Shown: positions 8,666 through 17,383, numbered from the stretch's first letter. The stretch is DNA of 64,000 nucleotides from Desulfosporosinus acidiphilus SJ4 (GCF_000255115.2 NC_018068.1:2017977-2081976); one strand, 5' to 3'. Translations and numbers: made by a program. The notes: generated by a model from the sequence alone, not told the origin.

Positions 8666-8912
8666 ATGACCAAAGAAAACTGGAAATTCAGTTGGTTGGT
8701 CATCATCAACAAGATGCGCGCAGAATAACGCATACCCCATGCAGTCGTCGTGCCTGTGGGCAGTGTGGACAAGTCAACCCCAAAGCACACTTCAAATTCG
8801 ACTTGTCCAAAGCCTGAGGGAAAGCTCTTTTAAGATAGACCCATAAGGGCTTTTCCATAGGCTGGCACTGTCCACAGGCTCAGGATAAGGAATACCTGAG
8901 TAATGATTCCTT
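8666..8912 (+). ncRNA. Candidate structured RNA of unknown class
   Basis: The stretch folds almost continuously. One hairpin is TGACCAA (about 8667) with TTGGTCA (about 8696), holding AACTG/CAGTT inside. An outer stem of about 13 pairs joins the GCCTGTGGGCAGTG arm near 8751 to the complementary CACTGTCCACAGGC arm near 8867-8880. Inside it lie two branches: GGACAAGTC/GACTTGTCC, and a 10-bp stem (GGGAAAGCTC with GGGCTTTTCC, two G-U pairs) capped by a 19-nt loop. A CTCAGG/CCTGAG hairpin follows. The three-way junction is unlike 6S RNA, SRP RNA, tmRNA or RNase P. It could be part of the IS110 left end or an independent RNA. Which strand is transcribed is not proved. Confidence 0.4.
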
Positions 8913-8979
8913 AAGTCGTTCTTTGACAACAAAAAAGTATTTAAGTTTGTTGGGGTTTCAGGCAAAATGATACCGTGAG

Positions 8980-9225
8980 GTTCGTTCTGGTAAGGCCTTT
9001 CACTCCTTGAGGCTATGACCTCTTATTAAGTCTGACTGCCAGCCCACAATTTGAACTTTTAACTCGAAGGTTGCACAGCTTAAAGGGAACCCCTCCGATG
9101 GTAGCAGATCGGTTGGATCCGAGGTCTTTTTAAGACAAGTGCTGATTCGGCGAGGTTGTTGACCTGTTGTGGTGCCTGGTCCCAACGTTAATCTTACAAA
9201 TTCTTCGACTCGGAAAGTGAGGTGA
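8980..9225 (+). ncRNA. Candidate IS110 bridge RNA region
   Basis: In the IS110 subgroup the noncoding left end upstream of the transposase encodes a bridge RNA that pairs with donor and target DNA (established for IS621). Here 8980-9225 contains a string of small stem-loops: GAGG/CCTC near 9009-9022, CCGAT/ATCGG near 9095-9112 and GACC/GGTC near 9161-9181. The loops between them could act as guide loops. The assignment rests on position and local pairing only; I could not align the loops to element ends. Confidence 0.3.
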
Positions 9226-9231
9226 TTTTAC

Positions 9232-10473
9232 TTGAGTTTATTTGTCGGTATAGATGTGAGTTCCAGTGATTTTAAAGTGCGAATCTTAGATGAGCGTGGT
9301 AATGAACCAGTTAAAAGGCTAAGGGTTTTGAATGATCAGCCTGGTTGTGAGCAAGTTGCCCGATATCTCTCTGAAGCCTGTAATAAAGAGAATGAGGACC
9401 GGCTGGTTATTGGTTTAGAGGCCACTTCCGTGTACAGTTGGCCGTTACAAATGTTCTTAGCGGAAGACCATTGTTTAGCACCTTTACAGCCCCAAATTTA
9501 TTCCTTTAACCCCAAGGTCGTTGCTAATTTCAAAAAGGCTTATGTGGACCTTCCGAAGAACGACTGGATTGATGCCTGGGTCATTGCCGAACGTTTACGC
9601 TTCGGCCGGCTCCCGGAGGGCTCTCAGGTCGATTTCCGCTACTTACCGTTACAGCGACTCACTCGCTTTCGTTGTCATCTGATCGAGATGATCTCCAGAG
9701 AGAAGAATTATTTCCTCACGAACTTGTTCTTAAAGTTTAGCACTCTTGCCCAAGGTACGGTTTTTAGTAATACTTTCAGCGTTACTTCTGAATCCTTGAC
9801 ACTTGAGTTTTTTTCTCCAGAAGAGGTTGCGGCTCGACCGCTTGATGAACTGATTGATTTCCTCATGGAGAAAGGAAGAAGTCATTTCGAGGATCCGGAA
9901 GCCAAAGCCAGAGAGTTGAAGGAAGCCGCTCGCAAGGCCCATCGACTACGTGGAAGCCTATTGCAACCCATTAACCTTATCCTAGCCACGAGCATCGAAA
10001 CCATCCACACTTTAGAGAAACAGGTCAAGAAAATCGATAAGGCGATCGAAGCTGAAATCAGGCATTTCCCTAATACGCTCATTACCATTCCCGGTATTGG
10101 CCCTGTGCTTTCAGCTGGTATTATTGCTGAGATTGGAGACATCCGCCGTTTTCCGAATGAAGGAGCCTTAGCAAAGTTTATTGGGCTAACCTGGCGTTCT
10201 CACCAGTCCGGTGATTTTACAGCCGATGACACGCCCTTAACTCGAACCGGCAACACCTACTTGCGAAGTTATATCATCCAGGCTGCTAACCTAGTACGCC
10301 AAAAGGAACCAGAGTACAAAGCCTTCTACCAACGTAAATTCTCGGAAAGTAAGACTCACCATCATCGCCGTGCTCTCGTGCTTACTGCACGCAAACTCGT
10401 CCGTATGGTTGATGCTCTGCTACGCAGCAACCAAATCTATATGCCACATGGCAATAGGGGGATTGCAAACTAA
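9232..10473 (+). CDS. IS110-family transposase (DEDD / Tnp_20)
   Basis: A 413-residue transposase. The N-terminal RuvC-like DEDD domain starts with FVGIDVSSSDFKV (first Asp at residue 8), followed by GLEATSVY and a DLPKNDWIDAW segment that supply the other acidic residues. The C-terminal transposase_20 domain is marked by LITIPGIGPVLSAGIIAEIGD and RSHQSGDF, where the Ser is the likely nucleophile. Length is normal for the family and the frame is intact, so the element could be active. The TTG start at 9232 is preceded by GAGGTG at suitable spacing. Confidence 0.9.
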   Translation: MSLFVGIDVSSSDFKVRILDERGNEPVKRLRVLNDQPGCEQVARYLSEACNKENEDRLVIGLEATSVYSWPLQMFLAEDHCLAPLQPQIYSFNPKVVANFKKAYVDLPKNDWIDAWVIAERLRFGRLPEGSQVDFRYLPLQRLTRFRCHLIEMISREKNYFLTNLFLKFSTLAQGTVFSNTFSVTSESLTLEFFSPEEVAARPLDELIDFLMEKGRSHFEDPEAKARELKEAARKAHRLRGSLLQPINLILATSIETIHTLEKQVKKIDKAIEAEIRHFPNTLITIPGIGPVLSAGIIAEIGDIRRFPNEGALAKFIGLTWRSHQSGDFTADDTPLTRTGNTYLRSYIIQAANLVRQKEPEYKAFYQRKFSESKTHHHRRALVLTARKLVRMVDALLRSNQIYMPHGNRGIAN

Positions 10474-10714
10474 GCATGAACTACGAGAATTGAAGTCCCA
10501 TTTTTGTAACTTGTTTCCATTTCATTTTGGGAATAAGAGGGTTTTTTATTGCCTTTTTTGCCAACGGATAACTAACTTACTGAAAAATTGACTCACTTAG
10601 GGTCTTGACATATTACCGAAGGACTTTTTCAGTGATGCAAACAGTCATATTGAAATTGAGAAGTGATGTTTGATATAGTCTATTCAGCATGTCCTAGAAT
10701 GTTAAAAATAAAAT

Positions 10715-10736
10715 ACAGGACAATTAGCTGTCCTGT
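10715..10736 (-). terminator. Terminator for the small minus-strand gene
   Basis: An 8-bp perfect stem (ACAGGACA/TGTCCTGT) with a 6-nt loop. Read on the minus strand it is followed by a T-rich run, directly after the stop codon of the 48-residue gene at 10749-10895. Confidence 0.65.
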
Positions 10737-10748
10737 AAGAGTTGATGA

Positions 10749-10895
10749 TTAATCATGACTAGGGTCTGTATTCTCATTAGTGGGAATATCCGTTTTTTTG
10801 GATATTCCTTTTGTTTTTGGTGTAATAATTCCTGGTTGAGGTGTATTCTTTTTGGGTAGAAAATTTGTATTGTTGCTTTTTCCTAATGTTGCCAT
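10749..10895 (-). CDS. Small hypothetical protein (48 aa)
   Basis: The ATG at 10895 has AAGGAG 8 nt upstream and is preferred over an in-frame start farther out. The product is hydrophilic and rich in Lys, Thr, Asn and Pro (MATLGKSNNTNFLPKK...), with no membrane segment or recognised motif; it is probably largely disordered. A terminator directly downstream supports a real monocistronic gene. Small Asn/Lys/Pro-rich proteins of this sort are common in spore formers, but no function can be named. Confidence 0.5.
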   Translation of the reverse strand: MATLGKSNNTNFLPKKNTPQPGIITPKTKGISKKTDIPTNENTDPSHD

Positions 10896-11032
10896 GTTCC
10901 ATTCTCCTTTTGCATCAAACTCTAATCTTATCTTCTGCAAAAGAGATTACACTTAAGACGTTAATTTCTTCCAATAGCAAAACCTGTTGGCACCTCGCTG
11001 CATTCCCACTTTTGCATGCCTAATCATTAAAG

Positions 11033-11069
11033 AAAGGCGTTGTCACTTTAGTGAAATGACAACGCCTTT
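11033..11069. terminator. Bidirectional terminator
   Basis: A 13-bp perfect stem (AAAGGCGTTGTCA at 11033-11045 with its complement at 11057-11069). It lies just beyond the stop codon of the minus-strand gene at 11101-11370, with a T-rich tail on that strand. Confidence 0.8.
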
Positions 11070-11100
11070 GGTTATTTGCAAGGGTAATATTACGATCTGA

Positions 11101-11370
11101 TTAGTCAGCAATCACATAACGTCTCCAGGGAATCCGTTGAGGATCTATCTGGGCTAGAAAATCCACAAGATCTTTCTGACCGTAATAAGCTGATTTTCCT
11201 TGCCAATCATGACCTAATAGGATGATCGGCATATCAGGGAAAAGATAACGATAAGCATCCAGCGCTTTTTCGTTTTCGCTGATATTTTGAACGACATCAT
11301 GGTTGACCACAACAATAGCGAATTTAAGACCCTGCTCGTTAACAACAGCACCAGTGATTTGATAACTCAT
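11101..11370 (-). CDS. Hypothetical protein (89 aa)
   Basis: The ATG at 11370 has AAGGAG with 8-nt spacing and a strong terminator follows the stop codon, so the gene is very likely real. The 89-residue soluble protein has alternating beta and alpha character (FAIVVVNHDVVQNI, MPIILLGHDWQGKSAYYG, LVDFLAQIDPQRIPWRRY). I do not recognise a named family. Similar short alpha/beta proteins occur as stand-alone genes in Peptococcaceae. It is monocistronic. Confidence 0.7.
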   Translation of the reverse strand: MSYQITGAVVNEQGLKFAIVVVNHDVVQNISENEKALDAYRYLFPDMPIILLGHDWQGKSAYYGQKDLVDFLAQIDPQRIPWRRYVIAD

Positions 11371-11706
11371 TCCAACAACTCCTTAATAAATCCAAGAATC
11401 TAATTTGCCCTAACAAATATCTAAATTCGACATAAATAAAGAAACACCTGTCAGTTAAAGTTGTCTAAATGTTATGACTACACTGCAATCAATACTGCAA
11501 TTGAATAAAATCAAAGTCTAGTATACCCGAAGATTTACTTCAATAATCAAGATTCACATTCTTTATAAGTTATTTCCCTCAGTTGGTCACATTTTATCCT
11601 ACGCGTTTCGGTGGTGAACAAAGAAGTTATTACCGCTAGCAACAGGCAATCCTTTTCAAGCTAGATTGGGATTAGGCATTTCAAACGAATGAATACAATA
11701 AAAAAA

Positions 11707-11769
11707 CTTTTCACCAACGAAAAACTCCCGGCGGCTACGGCTGTGCGGGAGTTTTTCGTTGGTGAAAAG
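11707..11769. repeat. Perfect 24-bp inverted repeat
   Basis: Two perfectly complementary 24-nt arms (11707-11730 and 11746-11769) enclose a 15-nt GC-rich loop. The left arm begins CTTTTCACCAACG and is preceded by a run of six A. No gene ends here; the nearest are 335 bp to the left (pointing left) and 150 bp to the right. The stem is longer than usual for a terminator, so a miniature transposable hairpin or a very strong bidirectional terminator are both possible. Confidence 0.7.
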
Positions 11770-11918
11770 GCTGTATGAACTCATAAAGGACAAATGGCAT
11801 TGATTAAACATAAATTAGTATATATTGCATTAAGATAAACAAATACAAAATAAACAGAAAATGCAAACAGTCAATAGAATCCCTAGTTGCTTTTTCGACT
11901 GCTGGGGGGGAATAGAGT

Positions 11919-12251
11919 GTGATAGTCCGTTGGGAACGTGATGATTTAACAGAGCTAATCAAGGAATTAATGCCTGCTCATCTAGAACTGGAAACTTTAT
12001 CTGCAAAACGAATATATTTTTTCCCCAACTTAGAGAATACGGTCGGATTTGCTGAAGCAGTTATATCCATTTTAATGACCTTCTTTTTAAATAACAGCCA
12101 TTGTTCGTTATTAATTGTCCAAGCAGACGAGGAGTACAATATTGACCTTAATATTTATCGTTTTCTAATAACAAGAGAACCCCATAATAATGAAATTGTA
12201 CTCAGTTACAAGGTTCTGCCTGAGAACTTTCTTCCGGAATATTTCTATTAG
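11919..12251 (+). CDS. Hypothetical protein (110 aa)
   Basis: A GTG start at 11919 has a G-run ribosome binding site about 8 nt upstream. The 110-residue protein is soluble, with an amphipathic first half (DLTELIKELMPAHLELE) and a more hydrophobic middle (AVISILMTFFLNNS). I recognise no family. It stands alone between the perfect inverted repeat on the left and a decayed 270-bp spacer on the right. Confidence 0.5.
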   Translation: MIVRWERDDLTELIKELMPAHLELETLSAKRIYFFPNLENTVGFAEAVISILMTFFLNNSHCSLLIVQADEEYNIDLNIYRFLITREPHNNEIVLSYKVLPENFLPEYFY

Positions 12252-12518
12252 GAGATCAGCCTAATTCAATCTAAATTCCTATAATACGAAAATGATGGAC
12301 AACTACAGGGCTTCCATAAGTATGAACGGATTAAAATAGGTTGAGTTTTGGAATTGGGTATTATGAATGCCGCATTTTTGACTTCCGGATTAATATTTTC
12401 GGATATCAGTATTTAGGGAAGGAATATTTAGGAATTTGTTGAATTTTAGATCAAGGTAATTTATGGCATCTTAGCAGTCAGTCGGAGACATTAGTATTCA
12501 AAATAAGGTGGAATAAAT

Positions 12519-13007
12519 TTGAAAAGAGTTCTGAGGTGGCTTGGGTTAATAGCTGCCATCATCGTAATATCAGTATTATCCGTAAAAATTGTAGAATACA
12601 ATTCCTTGGTAAGTAGGAATACCAGAAATTTGGAACGTATTTTATCTCAAAATACATATTCTGAGAAGGGAAATGTAAAAAATTTAATTACATTCGACTA
12701 TGATAAAATGTATGTTTTTCTGCCCTATCTACCGCGGGATGAAATGGAAAAACAAATTGGATTTAAATACCCTAAATTGATCCAGGCATTGAACGAAGGA
12801 ATTAATAACATTTTGTTTGTCAAAGATGACAAGCCGGTTGCCTATTTATTTGGGTATCCCAGTGATACCGGATATTATATTAATATTCCTAGTGGCGAGT
12901 ACACAAAGGCGCAAATAGAAGCCACGACATATCAATCGAAAACTAGAGAAGTCGGCAACTCATACGGAACTCCTAAAAAATATGTAAATTATCTCTTGAC
13001 AGATTAA
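12519..13007 (+). CDS. Membrane-anchored hypothetical protein (162 aa)
   Basis: The TTG start at 12519 follows AAGGTGG at good spacing. One N-terminal membrane helix (residues 5-25, LRWLGLIAAIIVISVLSV) leads into an extracytoplasmic domain of about 135 residues (ITFDYDKMYVFLPYLPRDE, LFVKDDKPVAYLFGYPSDTGYY). It is the first gene of a + strand run of four small membrane genes (12519-14324), which may be an operon. No known family was recognised. Confidence 0.65.
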   Translation: MKRVLRWLGLIAAIIVISVLSVKIVEYNSLVSRNTRNLERILSQNTYSEKGNVKNLITFDYDKMYVFLPYLPRDEMEKQIGFKYPKLIQALNEGINNILFVKDDKPVAYLFGYPSDTGYYINIPSGEYTKAQIEATTYQSKTREVGNSYGTPKKYVNYLLTD

Positions 13008-13041
13008 TAGTCAAACACGTCACATGAAAGGGAGGGTTCTT

Positions 13042-13479
13042 GTGAAAAGATTCATGGGCTATCTATTTTATACTCTAGTCGTCGGAGTCATTGTGTACTG
13101 GGGATTTTTATTGGGTCAGAGCTTAAGAGCTCAAGCCAGAAGAACATTTTACCCATATCCTTTATATGTTTTTATGGCCTTATATCCAATAGTGCTTGGA
13201 ATGGTTTTCGCAGTGCCCGGTTTAATTGGGCGTATACGACAAAAAGGGAAATGGCGTATTGATTGGCCGATGCTTCTTCCGGTTGGCGTCCCGACATTTC
13301 TTTTAAATATAAATATTATATTGACTTGGTTATTTCATATATCTCTTATAAATTATGCTTGGTATCTTTTAATATTAACAGACCCAAGAAGTCTTGATAT
13401 TAGTGGGATTGTATGTGGCTTTGTCATATTATCATCCTTAATTCGTAAACCTTTAGATGAAGACAATGTGTTCAACTAA
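13042..13479 (+). CDS. Multi-pass membrane protein, hypothetical
   Basis: About 145 residues with three or four predicted membrane helices (YLFYTLVVGVIVYWGFLLG, PLYVFMALYPIVLGMVFAVP and two near the C-terminus). GTG 13042 is chosen as start because GGGAGG ends 6 nt upstream; an in-frame ATG at 13024 overlaps that site. It lies 34 bp after the previous gene and is probably cotranscribed with it. No family recognised. Confidence 0.6.
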   Translation: MKRFMGYLFYTLVVGVIVYWGFLLGQSLRAQARRTFYPYPLYVFMALYPIVLGMVFAVPGLIGRIRQKGKWRIDWPMLLPVGVPTFLLNINIILTWLFHISLINYAWYLLILTDPRSLDISGIVCGFVILSSLIRKPLDEDNVFN

Positions 13480-13529
13480 CAGAAACGAGTGTAGGATTTT
13501 CTGAAAGTAACAAGGAAGTTTTTGAGGAT

Positions 13530-13865
13530 ATGGTTTGTAAAAGAATTCAATCTAGCGTCTTAATTCTTTGTATTTGTCTTATAGTTCTTGGGATTACTTA
13601 TGTTTATCGAACTCCATATGGAGTTACACCGGAAAAGGCAATCAATGCTTTCTTAGACTCCCGCACAAATTATTATCGACTATTAGAGGAAACGAAGGAA
13701 TCGTCTATTGGCTCGAACGTCATTCGCTATGTAGTGACGGTGGAGTGTAAATACAATTGGCTTGGGGGTCATGATGGCAGAGGCGATGGGTTAAACATAT
13801 ACTTTTTTGATATAACGAAGTCGGATAAGGGCTGGTATGTCTCTTCGGCTAATAGCGGTCCTTAA
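13530..13865 (+). CDS. Small membrane-anchored hypothetical protein (111 aa)
   Basis: An N-terminal hydrophobic segment (residues 8-26, SSVLILCICLIVLGITY) acts as signal or anchor, followed by an extracytoplasmic domain of about 85 residues ending in DGLNIYFFDITKSDKGWYVSSANSG. The overall shape resembles small uncharacterised Firmicutes exported proteins. It is third in the row of small envelope genes. No catalytic motif seen. Confidence 0.55.
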   Translation: MVCKRIQSSVLILCICLIVLGITYVYRTPYGVTPEKAINAFLDSRTNYYRLLEETKESSIGSNVIRYVVTVECKYNWLGGHDGRGDGLNIYFFDITKSDKGWYVSSANSGP

Positions 13866-13925
13866 AATAGATAATCAATTAAGGCTCCAGTCATAACTAA
13901 TTGATATTTAAAAGGGGTTATAATA

Positions 13926-14324
13926 TTGGGTTTTTGGATTTTTATGCTGGTTATGAATTTACTAATTCCCTTTACAATGATTGGGATGGGAAAATATTTT
14001 ATTAAAAATGTGCCCAAAGAAATCAACTCTGTTTTTGGGTACAGAACTTCTATGTCTATGAAAAACAAGGATACTTGGGAGTTTGCACATCATTATTGCG
14101 GAAAGGTATGGATAATAATAGGTAGCATCATGCTTATTCCATCTGCACTAGTCATGTTATTTGTAATTGGGAAAACCGACAATAGTATAGGTGTGTTAAG
14201 TTTGATACTTTGCAGTATCCAAACCGTTTTCATCGTTGGTTCAATAGTTCCTACGGAGATGGCTTTGAAAAGTAATTTTGATGAACATGGTAATAGAAAA
14301 AACAGCATAATTCCAAGGGCGTGA
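13926..14324 (+). CDS. SdpI-family membrane protein
   Basis: A 132-residue membrane protein with about four helices. The cytoplasmic loop FGYRTSMSMKNKDTWEFA matches the hallmark of the SdpI family (GYRTP.SMKN.DTW.FA). The best known member is the Bacillus immunity protein against the SdpC toxin; many others are uncharacterised. The TTG start at 13926 follows AAAGGGG at 9 nt. Neighbouring genes encode small envelope proteins but no SdpC-like toxin was recognised, so an immunity role is not demonstrated. Confidence 0.75.
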   Translation: MGFWIFMLVMNLLIPFTMIGMGKYFIKNVPKEINSVFGYRTSMSMKNKDTWEFAHHYCGKVWIIIGSIMLIPSALVMLFVIGKTDNSIGVLSLILCSIQTVFIVGSIVPTEMALKSNFDEHGNRKNSIIPRA

Positions 14325-14417
14325 CTTTTTCTTAATCTTATCGGGTTTTAACAAAAGCTGAAAATAGTTCCGAAAGAATACTCAGGAGTTTGTGATTTTC
14401 GATGTTTAAAGCTTTAA

Positions 14418-14597
14418 TTCTTTAGTGTCATCGTACTTGTTTATTTTTCGTTACCTATAATTCTTGTTTTGAAAGTGGTTAGATGTAAGTATTTAGGTAG
14501 GATTAAGAAGGAGATTGCTATTTTTTTAATTTTTGTAGCTTTCTATTTTATTACCGCCATATTATTAATGTTACTTGAAAATAATATAGGACAATAA
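14418..14597 (+). pseudogene. Possible remnant of a two-helix membrane protein
   Basis: A frame open from 14418 to the TAA at 14595-14597 encodes two hydrophobic segments (VIVLVYFSLPIILVL and IFLIFVAFYFITAILLMLL) separated by a basic loop, but has no convincing start codon or ribosome binding site. It looks like the tail of a membrane gene that has lost its 5' end. Low-confidence reading. Confidence 0.25.
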
Positions 14598-14610
14598 AGA
14601 TGGATCAAAA

Positions 14611-14943
14611 ATGAGGAAATGGTATACTGAATCTGGGCCCTGGGGCGGCGAAGGCGCTAATAGCTATAACTTCTCCATGAGTAAGGTAAACTTCGATATG
14701 AGTTAATAGACGTGAAGAACCTATTTGTTCCTGTCGGGGCATCCAATGAGTGTTTAACCACAGGAATAGAAGAGAATCAATTACAAACGAAATAGACAGA
14801 AATAGTTTGGAATTACAAGACGCAAGAATTTATGCGATCCAAAGATCCTAGATCCGCACTCCATATATTTGCGAATGATTTTATTAATTTTAAGGTGATA
14901 AAAAGAATGCCTCGATTCTATGAAGAACCTTATGGGAATGCAT
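14611..14943 (+). pseudogene. Frameshifted gene fragments
   Basis: Short protein-like pieces follow one another in different frames: an ATG at 14611 opening MRKWYTESGPWGGEG up to a TAA at about 14704, then NLFVPVGASNECLTTG, then MRSKDPRSALHIFANDF ending at about 14943. Together they resemble one decayed gene of about 110 codons with several disruptions. The family is unknown. Confidence 0.3.
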
Positions 14944-15132
14944 AATACACTTTCTTCCGTTTTTAACCCTTCAGAATAGATGATGCCGCCTCATTGTGGG
15001 CGGCATTTCTAGATTAATCCTTTACTTGATGAATTCTCATTACCTAATAAGGTAATCCAACATAATCGTGCAGAAAAAGTCGGATAGATAATTATAACTC
15101 CTGATATTCTATTGATGAGAGGAGGTCATGGC

Positions 15133-16014
15133 ATGAATTCCTTAAAAAGGATGAATGACGCACTAAATTACATTGAAGAAAACCTAACGAATGAAATTGA
15201 TTTTAATGAAGCAGCAAGATTGGCTTTTTGCTCAGAATATCATTTTCAAAGAATGTTTTCTTTCCTTGCAGGTATCACGCTTTCAGAGTATATTCGCCGC
15301 AGACGGCTTACACTTGCGGCCTTTGAACTCAAAAACAGCAATCTTAGAGTCATCGATGTGGCGATTAAATACGGATACAACTCGCCAGATTCATTTACGA
15401 GAGCGTTTCAAAGCTTGCATGGAATAACTCCATCAGAAGCGAAGCTTAATGGTCAACTACTAAAAGCATATCCCAGAATGACCTTTCAATTGTCCATTAA
15501 AGGAGGAAATGAGATGAACTATCGAATCGTAGAAAAAGAGGCTTTTCGTATAATTGGTATCAAGAAAAGAGTTCCCGTCATTTTTAATGGAGTCAATCCG
15601 GAAATTGCCTCTATGTGGCAAAGTCTTAACAAAGAATTGATTCGTAAACTTATCGAACTTTCCGATATAGAGCCCTTGGGGTTAATCAACGCATCTGTAA
15701 ACTTTTCAGAAGAACGCAAGGAAGAAAAGGGAGAGCTTGATCATTATTTAGGAGTGGCAACGACAAGGGAATGTCCGGAAAACCTTGCTCAACTCGAAGT
15801 TTCTGCTTCAACTTGGGCTGTATTTGAGTCGGTAGGACCATTTCCCGATACATTACAAAATGTTTGGGGCCGCATTTATGCCGAATGGTTTCCTTCTTCA
15901 AACTATGAACATGCAGAAGGACCAACAATCTTATGGACAGAGCAAAAAGATGTGACCCAATCGCCCATTAGAACTGAAATATGGGTACCGATTCTAAAAA
16001 GTAATAATAATTAA
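15133..16014 (+). CDS. AraC-family regulator with GyrI-like effector-binding domain
   Basis: The N-terminal 110 residues hold two AraC-type HTH motifs ([20 protein letters not shown] and [18 protein letters not shown]). The C-terminal half (from [17 protein letters not shown]) is a GyrI-like/SOUL-type domain that binds small molecules ([27 protein letters not shown]). This fusion is common in Firmicutes multidrug-response regulators. ATG 15133 is preferred because GAGGAGGT ends 7 nt upstream; an upstream in-frame TTG lacks a site. The gene is monocistronic, with a strong hairpin after its stop. Targets are unknown. Confidence 0.88.
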   Translation: MNSLKRMNDALNYIEENLTNEIDFNEAARLAFCSEYHFQRMFSFLAGITLSEYIRRRRLTLAAFELKNSNLRVIDVAIKYGYNSPDSFTRAFQSLHGITPSEAKLNGQLLKAYPRMTFQLSIKGGNEMNYRIVEKEAFRIIGIKKRVPVIFNGVNPEIASMWQSLNKELIRKLIELSDIEPLGLINASVNFSEERKEEKGELDHYLGVATTRECPENLAQLEVSASTWAVFESVGPFPDTLQNVWGRIYAEWFPSSNYEHAEGPTILWTEQKDVTQSPIRTEIWVPILKSNNN

Positions 16015-16058
16015 CATGAAATATGATGTATCATAATTCCCAATTGTAATGACCATTA

Positions 16059-16099
16059 TGTAAAAATCCTCATCCACGCAAGCGATGGGGATTTTTACA
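16059..16099. terminator. Terminator hairpin
   Basis: A 16-bp stem with one G-U pair (16059-16074 with 16084-16099) and a 9-nt loop. The T run is inside the 3' arm and the A run inside the 5' arm, so it can work in both directions. It follows the AraC-type gene. Confidence 0.75.
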
Positions 16100-16218
16100 T
16101 TGGTATGAGTGTTTTCCTTGTCAATTCTTTCATTATGTGGCAGGAGAAAAGGTGCAGACTAATCGTCAAAAAGTACTTCTTCATTATCTTTCATGAACTT
16201 AAATTCCTCTGCATTCAA

Positions 16219-16340
16219 GGATGTGGGTCGCCTGGCATTTGTTTGGAATGGTTTGAGGCCCTATACCAGATTGGGAAGAAGACCAGTTCGGCTATTATGG
16301 GTATATCTGGCACGACGATTTTGCGTGGTTTAAAACCTAA
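16219..16340 (+). pseudogene. Fragment of a decayed gene
   Basis: A frame ending at TAA 16340 encodes a strikingly protein-like tail (GPIPDWEEDQFGYYGYIW, then HDDFAWFKT), but it is cut from any start by a TGA directly before it; the residues just upstream are protein-like in a neighbouring frame. It reads as the 3' remnant of a frameshifted gene of unknown family. Confidence 0.25.
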
Positions 16341-16362
16341 GTTCACATTGGGATATAACGGT

Positions 16363-16404
16363 CATTGACCACTTGTTATTTCTTTGTGGGTCAATGTTTT
16401 TTTT
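16363..16404 (+). terminator. Terminator with eight-T tail
   Basis: CATTGACCAC (16363-16372) pairs with GTGGGTCAATG (16386-16396, one bulge) and is followed by eight T. It probably belonged to the decayed gene just upstream. Confidence 0.7.
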
Positions 16405-16631
16405 GGACTATTAATTATCTGTAGTGTTATGTATCTGTTTAAGATTCTTTTAACTCCGCAAGGTGTAAAATATTAGAACCTTTTTCGCAAGCAATTATTG
16501 TCAAACTATAACATTTAAATTTAGAATATACATATCTGGGGATTAAGGGGACTATAGAAGAATTTCCGCCAACGGGAAATTATTTATTAAATTACCTTAT
16601 AATATTTACATCAGAGGGGTGAAAATATTTT

Positions 16632-17207
16632 ATGAAAAAAGTTGTTATCCTTAACGGAAGTCCCCATGAACATGGGTGTACGGCAGCTCTGGCTGATGTG
16701 GTTAGTAAAGAGGCTGCTGACCTGGGAGCTGAGGTTAAGTCTTATTATCTGAACGGCATGAATATAAATAGCTGTCAGGGGTGCCGCGCTTGCACGGACA
16801 AAGGACAATGCATACAGCAGGACGACATGCGGGAAATATTTGATGAGATAGCCAGTGCCGATGGGATTATCTTCGCGACTCCAGTCTATATGTGGCAGAT
16901 GTCTGCACAATTAAAGACGGCGGTTGATAGGTTGCTGCCGTTCCTCCGTCCTGGTTATACCACCAGTCTCGAGCCCGGAAAAAAGGTTCTGCTCGCGGCA
17001 ACCCAGGGAAGGCCTGATACAGACTTATTCCGGCACTATTTTGAGCATGTAGGGAATAACCTTTTATTCCTTGGTTTTGGATCGTATAAAATCCTTATAG
17101 CCGGTGGGACTCGACAGCACGAGGATTTGACCAATCAGACCGAATTACTAGAAGAAGCCCGGCACATGGGCCGATGGCTCGCGAATGAGCCCTTTGCAAA
17201 TAGCTAA
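16632..17207 (+). CDS. Flavodoxin-fold FMN-dependent oxidoreductase
   Basis: A 191-residue protein of the NADPH-dependent FMN reductase/iron-sulfur flavoprotein group. The N-terminus VVILNGSPHEHGCTAAL is the FMN phosphate loop, IIFATPVYMWQMSAQLKTAVDR is the conserved second FMN contact, and CQGCRACTDKGQC resembles the cysteine cluster of iron-sulfur flavoproteins, although its spacing is not the full cluster motif. It is cytoplasmic and probably reduces quinones or other acceptors. AGAGGGG lies upstream of the ATG. No operon partner overlaps it. Confidence 0.85.
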   Translation: MKKVVILNGSPHEHGCTAALADVVSKEAADLGAEVKSYYLNGMNINSCQGCRACTDKGQCIQQDDMREIFDEIASADGIIFATPVYMWQMSAQLKTAVDRLLPFLRPGYTTSLEPGKKVLLAATQGRPDTDLFRHYFEHVGNNLLFLGFGSYKILIAGGTRQHEDLTNQTELLEEARHMGRWLANEPFANS

Positions 17208-17383
17208 GTAAAATGCTAATTTGTTCCATAGGATAATAGGTTTAGCATCCTCAGTCGTAATAAGGAATGCCACGTATCCGTCAGTGTTACGCCTTTATAT
17301 AAGGTGGCAGCATTGAATTCCGTTTAATACTTTCCATCGCGAATATTTAAAACATGAAATTATGTAAGTGAGGAGTAAAGAGA

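Larger units (their letters stand above)
8915..10620 (+). mobile_element. IS110-family insertion sequence (boundaries approximate)
   Basis: A DEDD-type transposase gene with a noncoding region of at least 300 bp upstream and about 150 bp downstream fits an IS110-group element. This family usually lacks terminal inverted repeats and target duplications, so the exact ends cannot be fixed from one copy; the limits given are estimates. Insertion lies in noncoding DNA and interrupts no recognisable gene. Confidence 0.5.

Noticed and set aside
8666-8912. 6S RNA, SRP RNA or RNase P RNA
   Set aside because: No SRP GGAAG-type apical loop, no RNase P signature, and the branching fold differs from the long bubble-hairpin of 6S RNA.
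13926-14324. SdpI immunity protein paired with an SdpC-type toxin
   Set aside because: The SdpI-type motif is clear, but no SdpA, SdpB or SdpC homologue is nearby, so only the family is claimed.
16105-16368. 87-codon frame starting inside the terminator at 16.1 kb
   Set aside because: The better protein signal is in another frame (GPIPDWEEDQFGYYGY), so this frame is taken as a shadow of a decayed gene.
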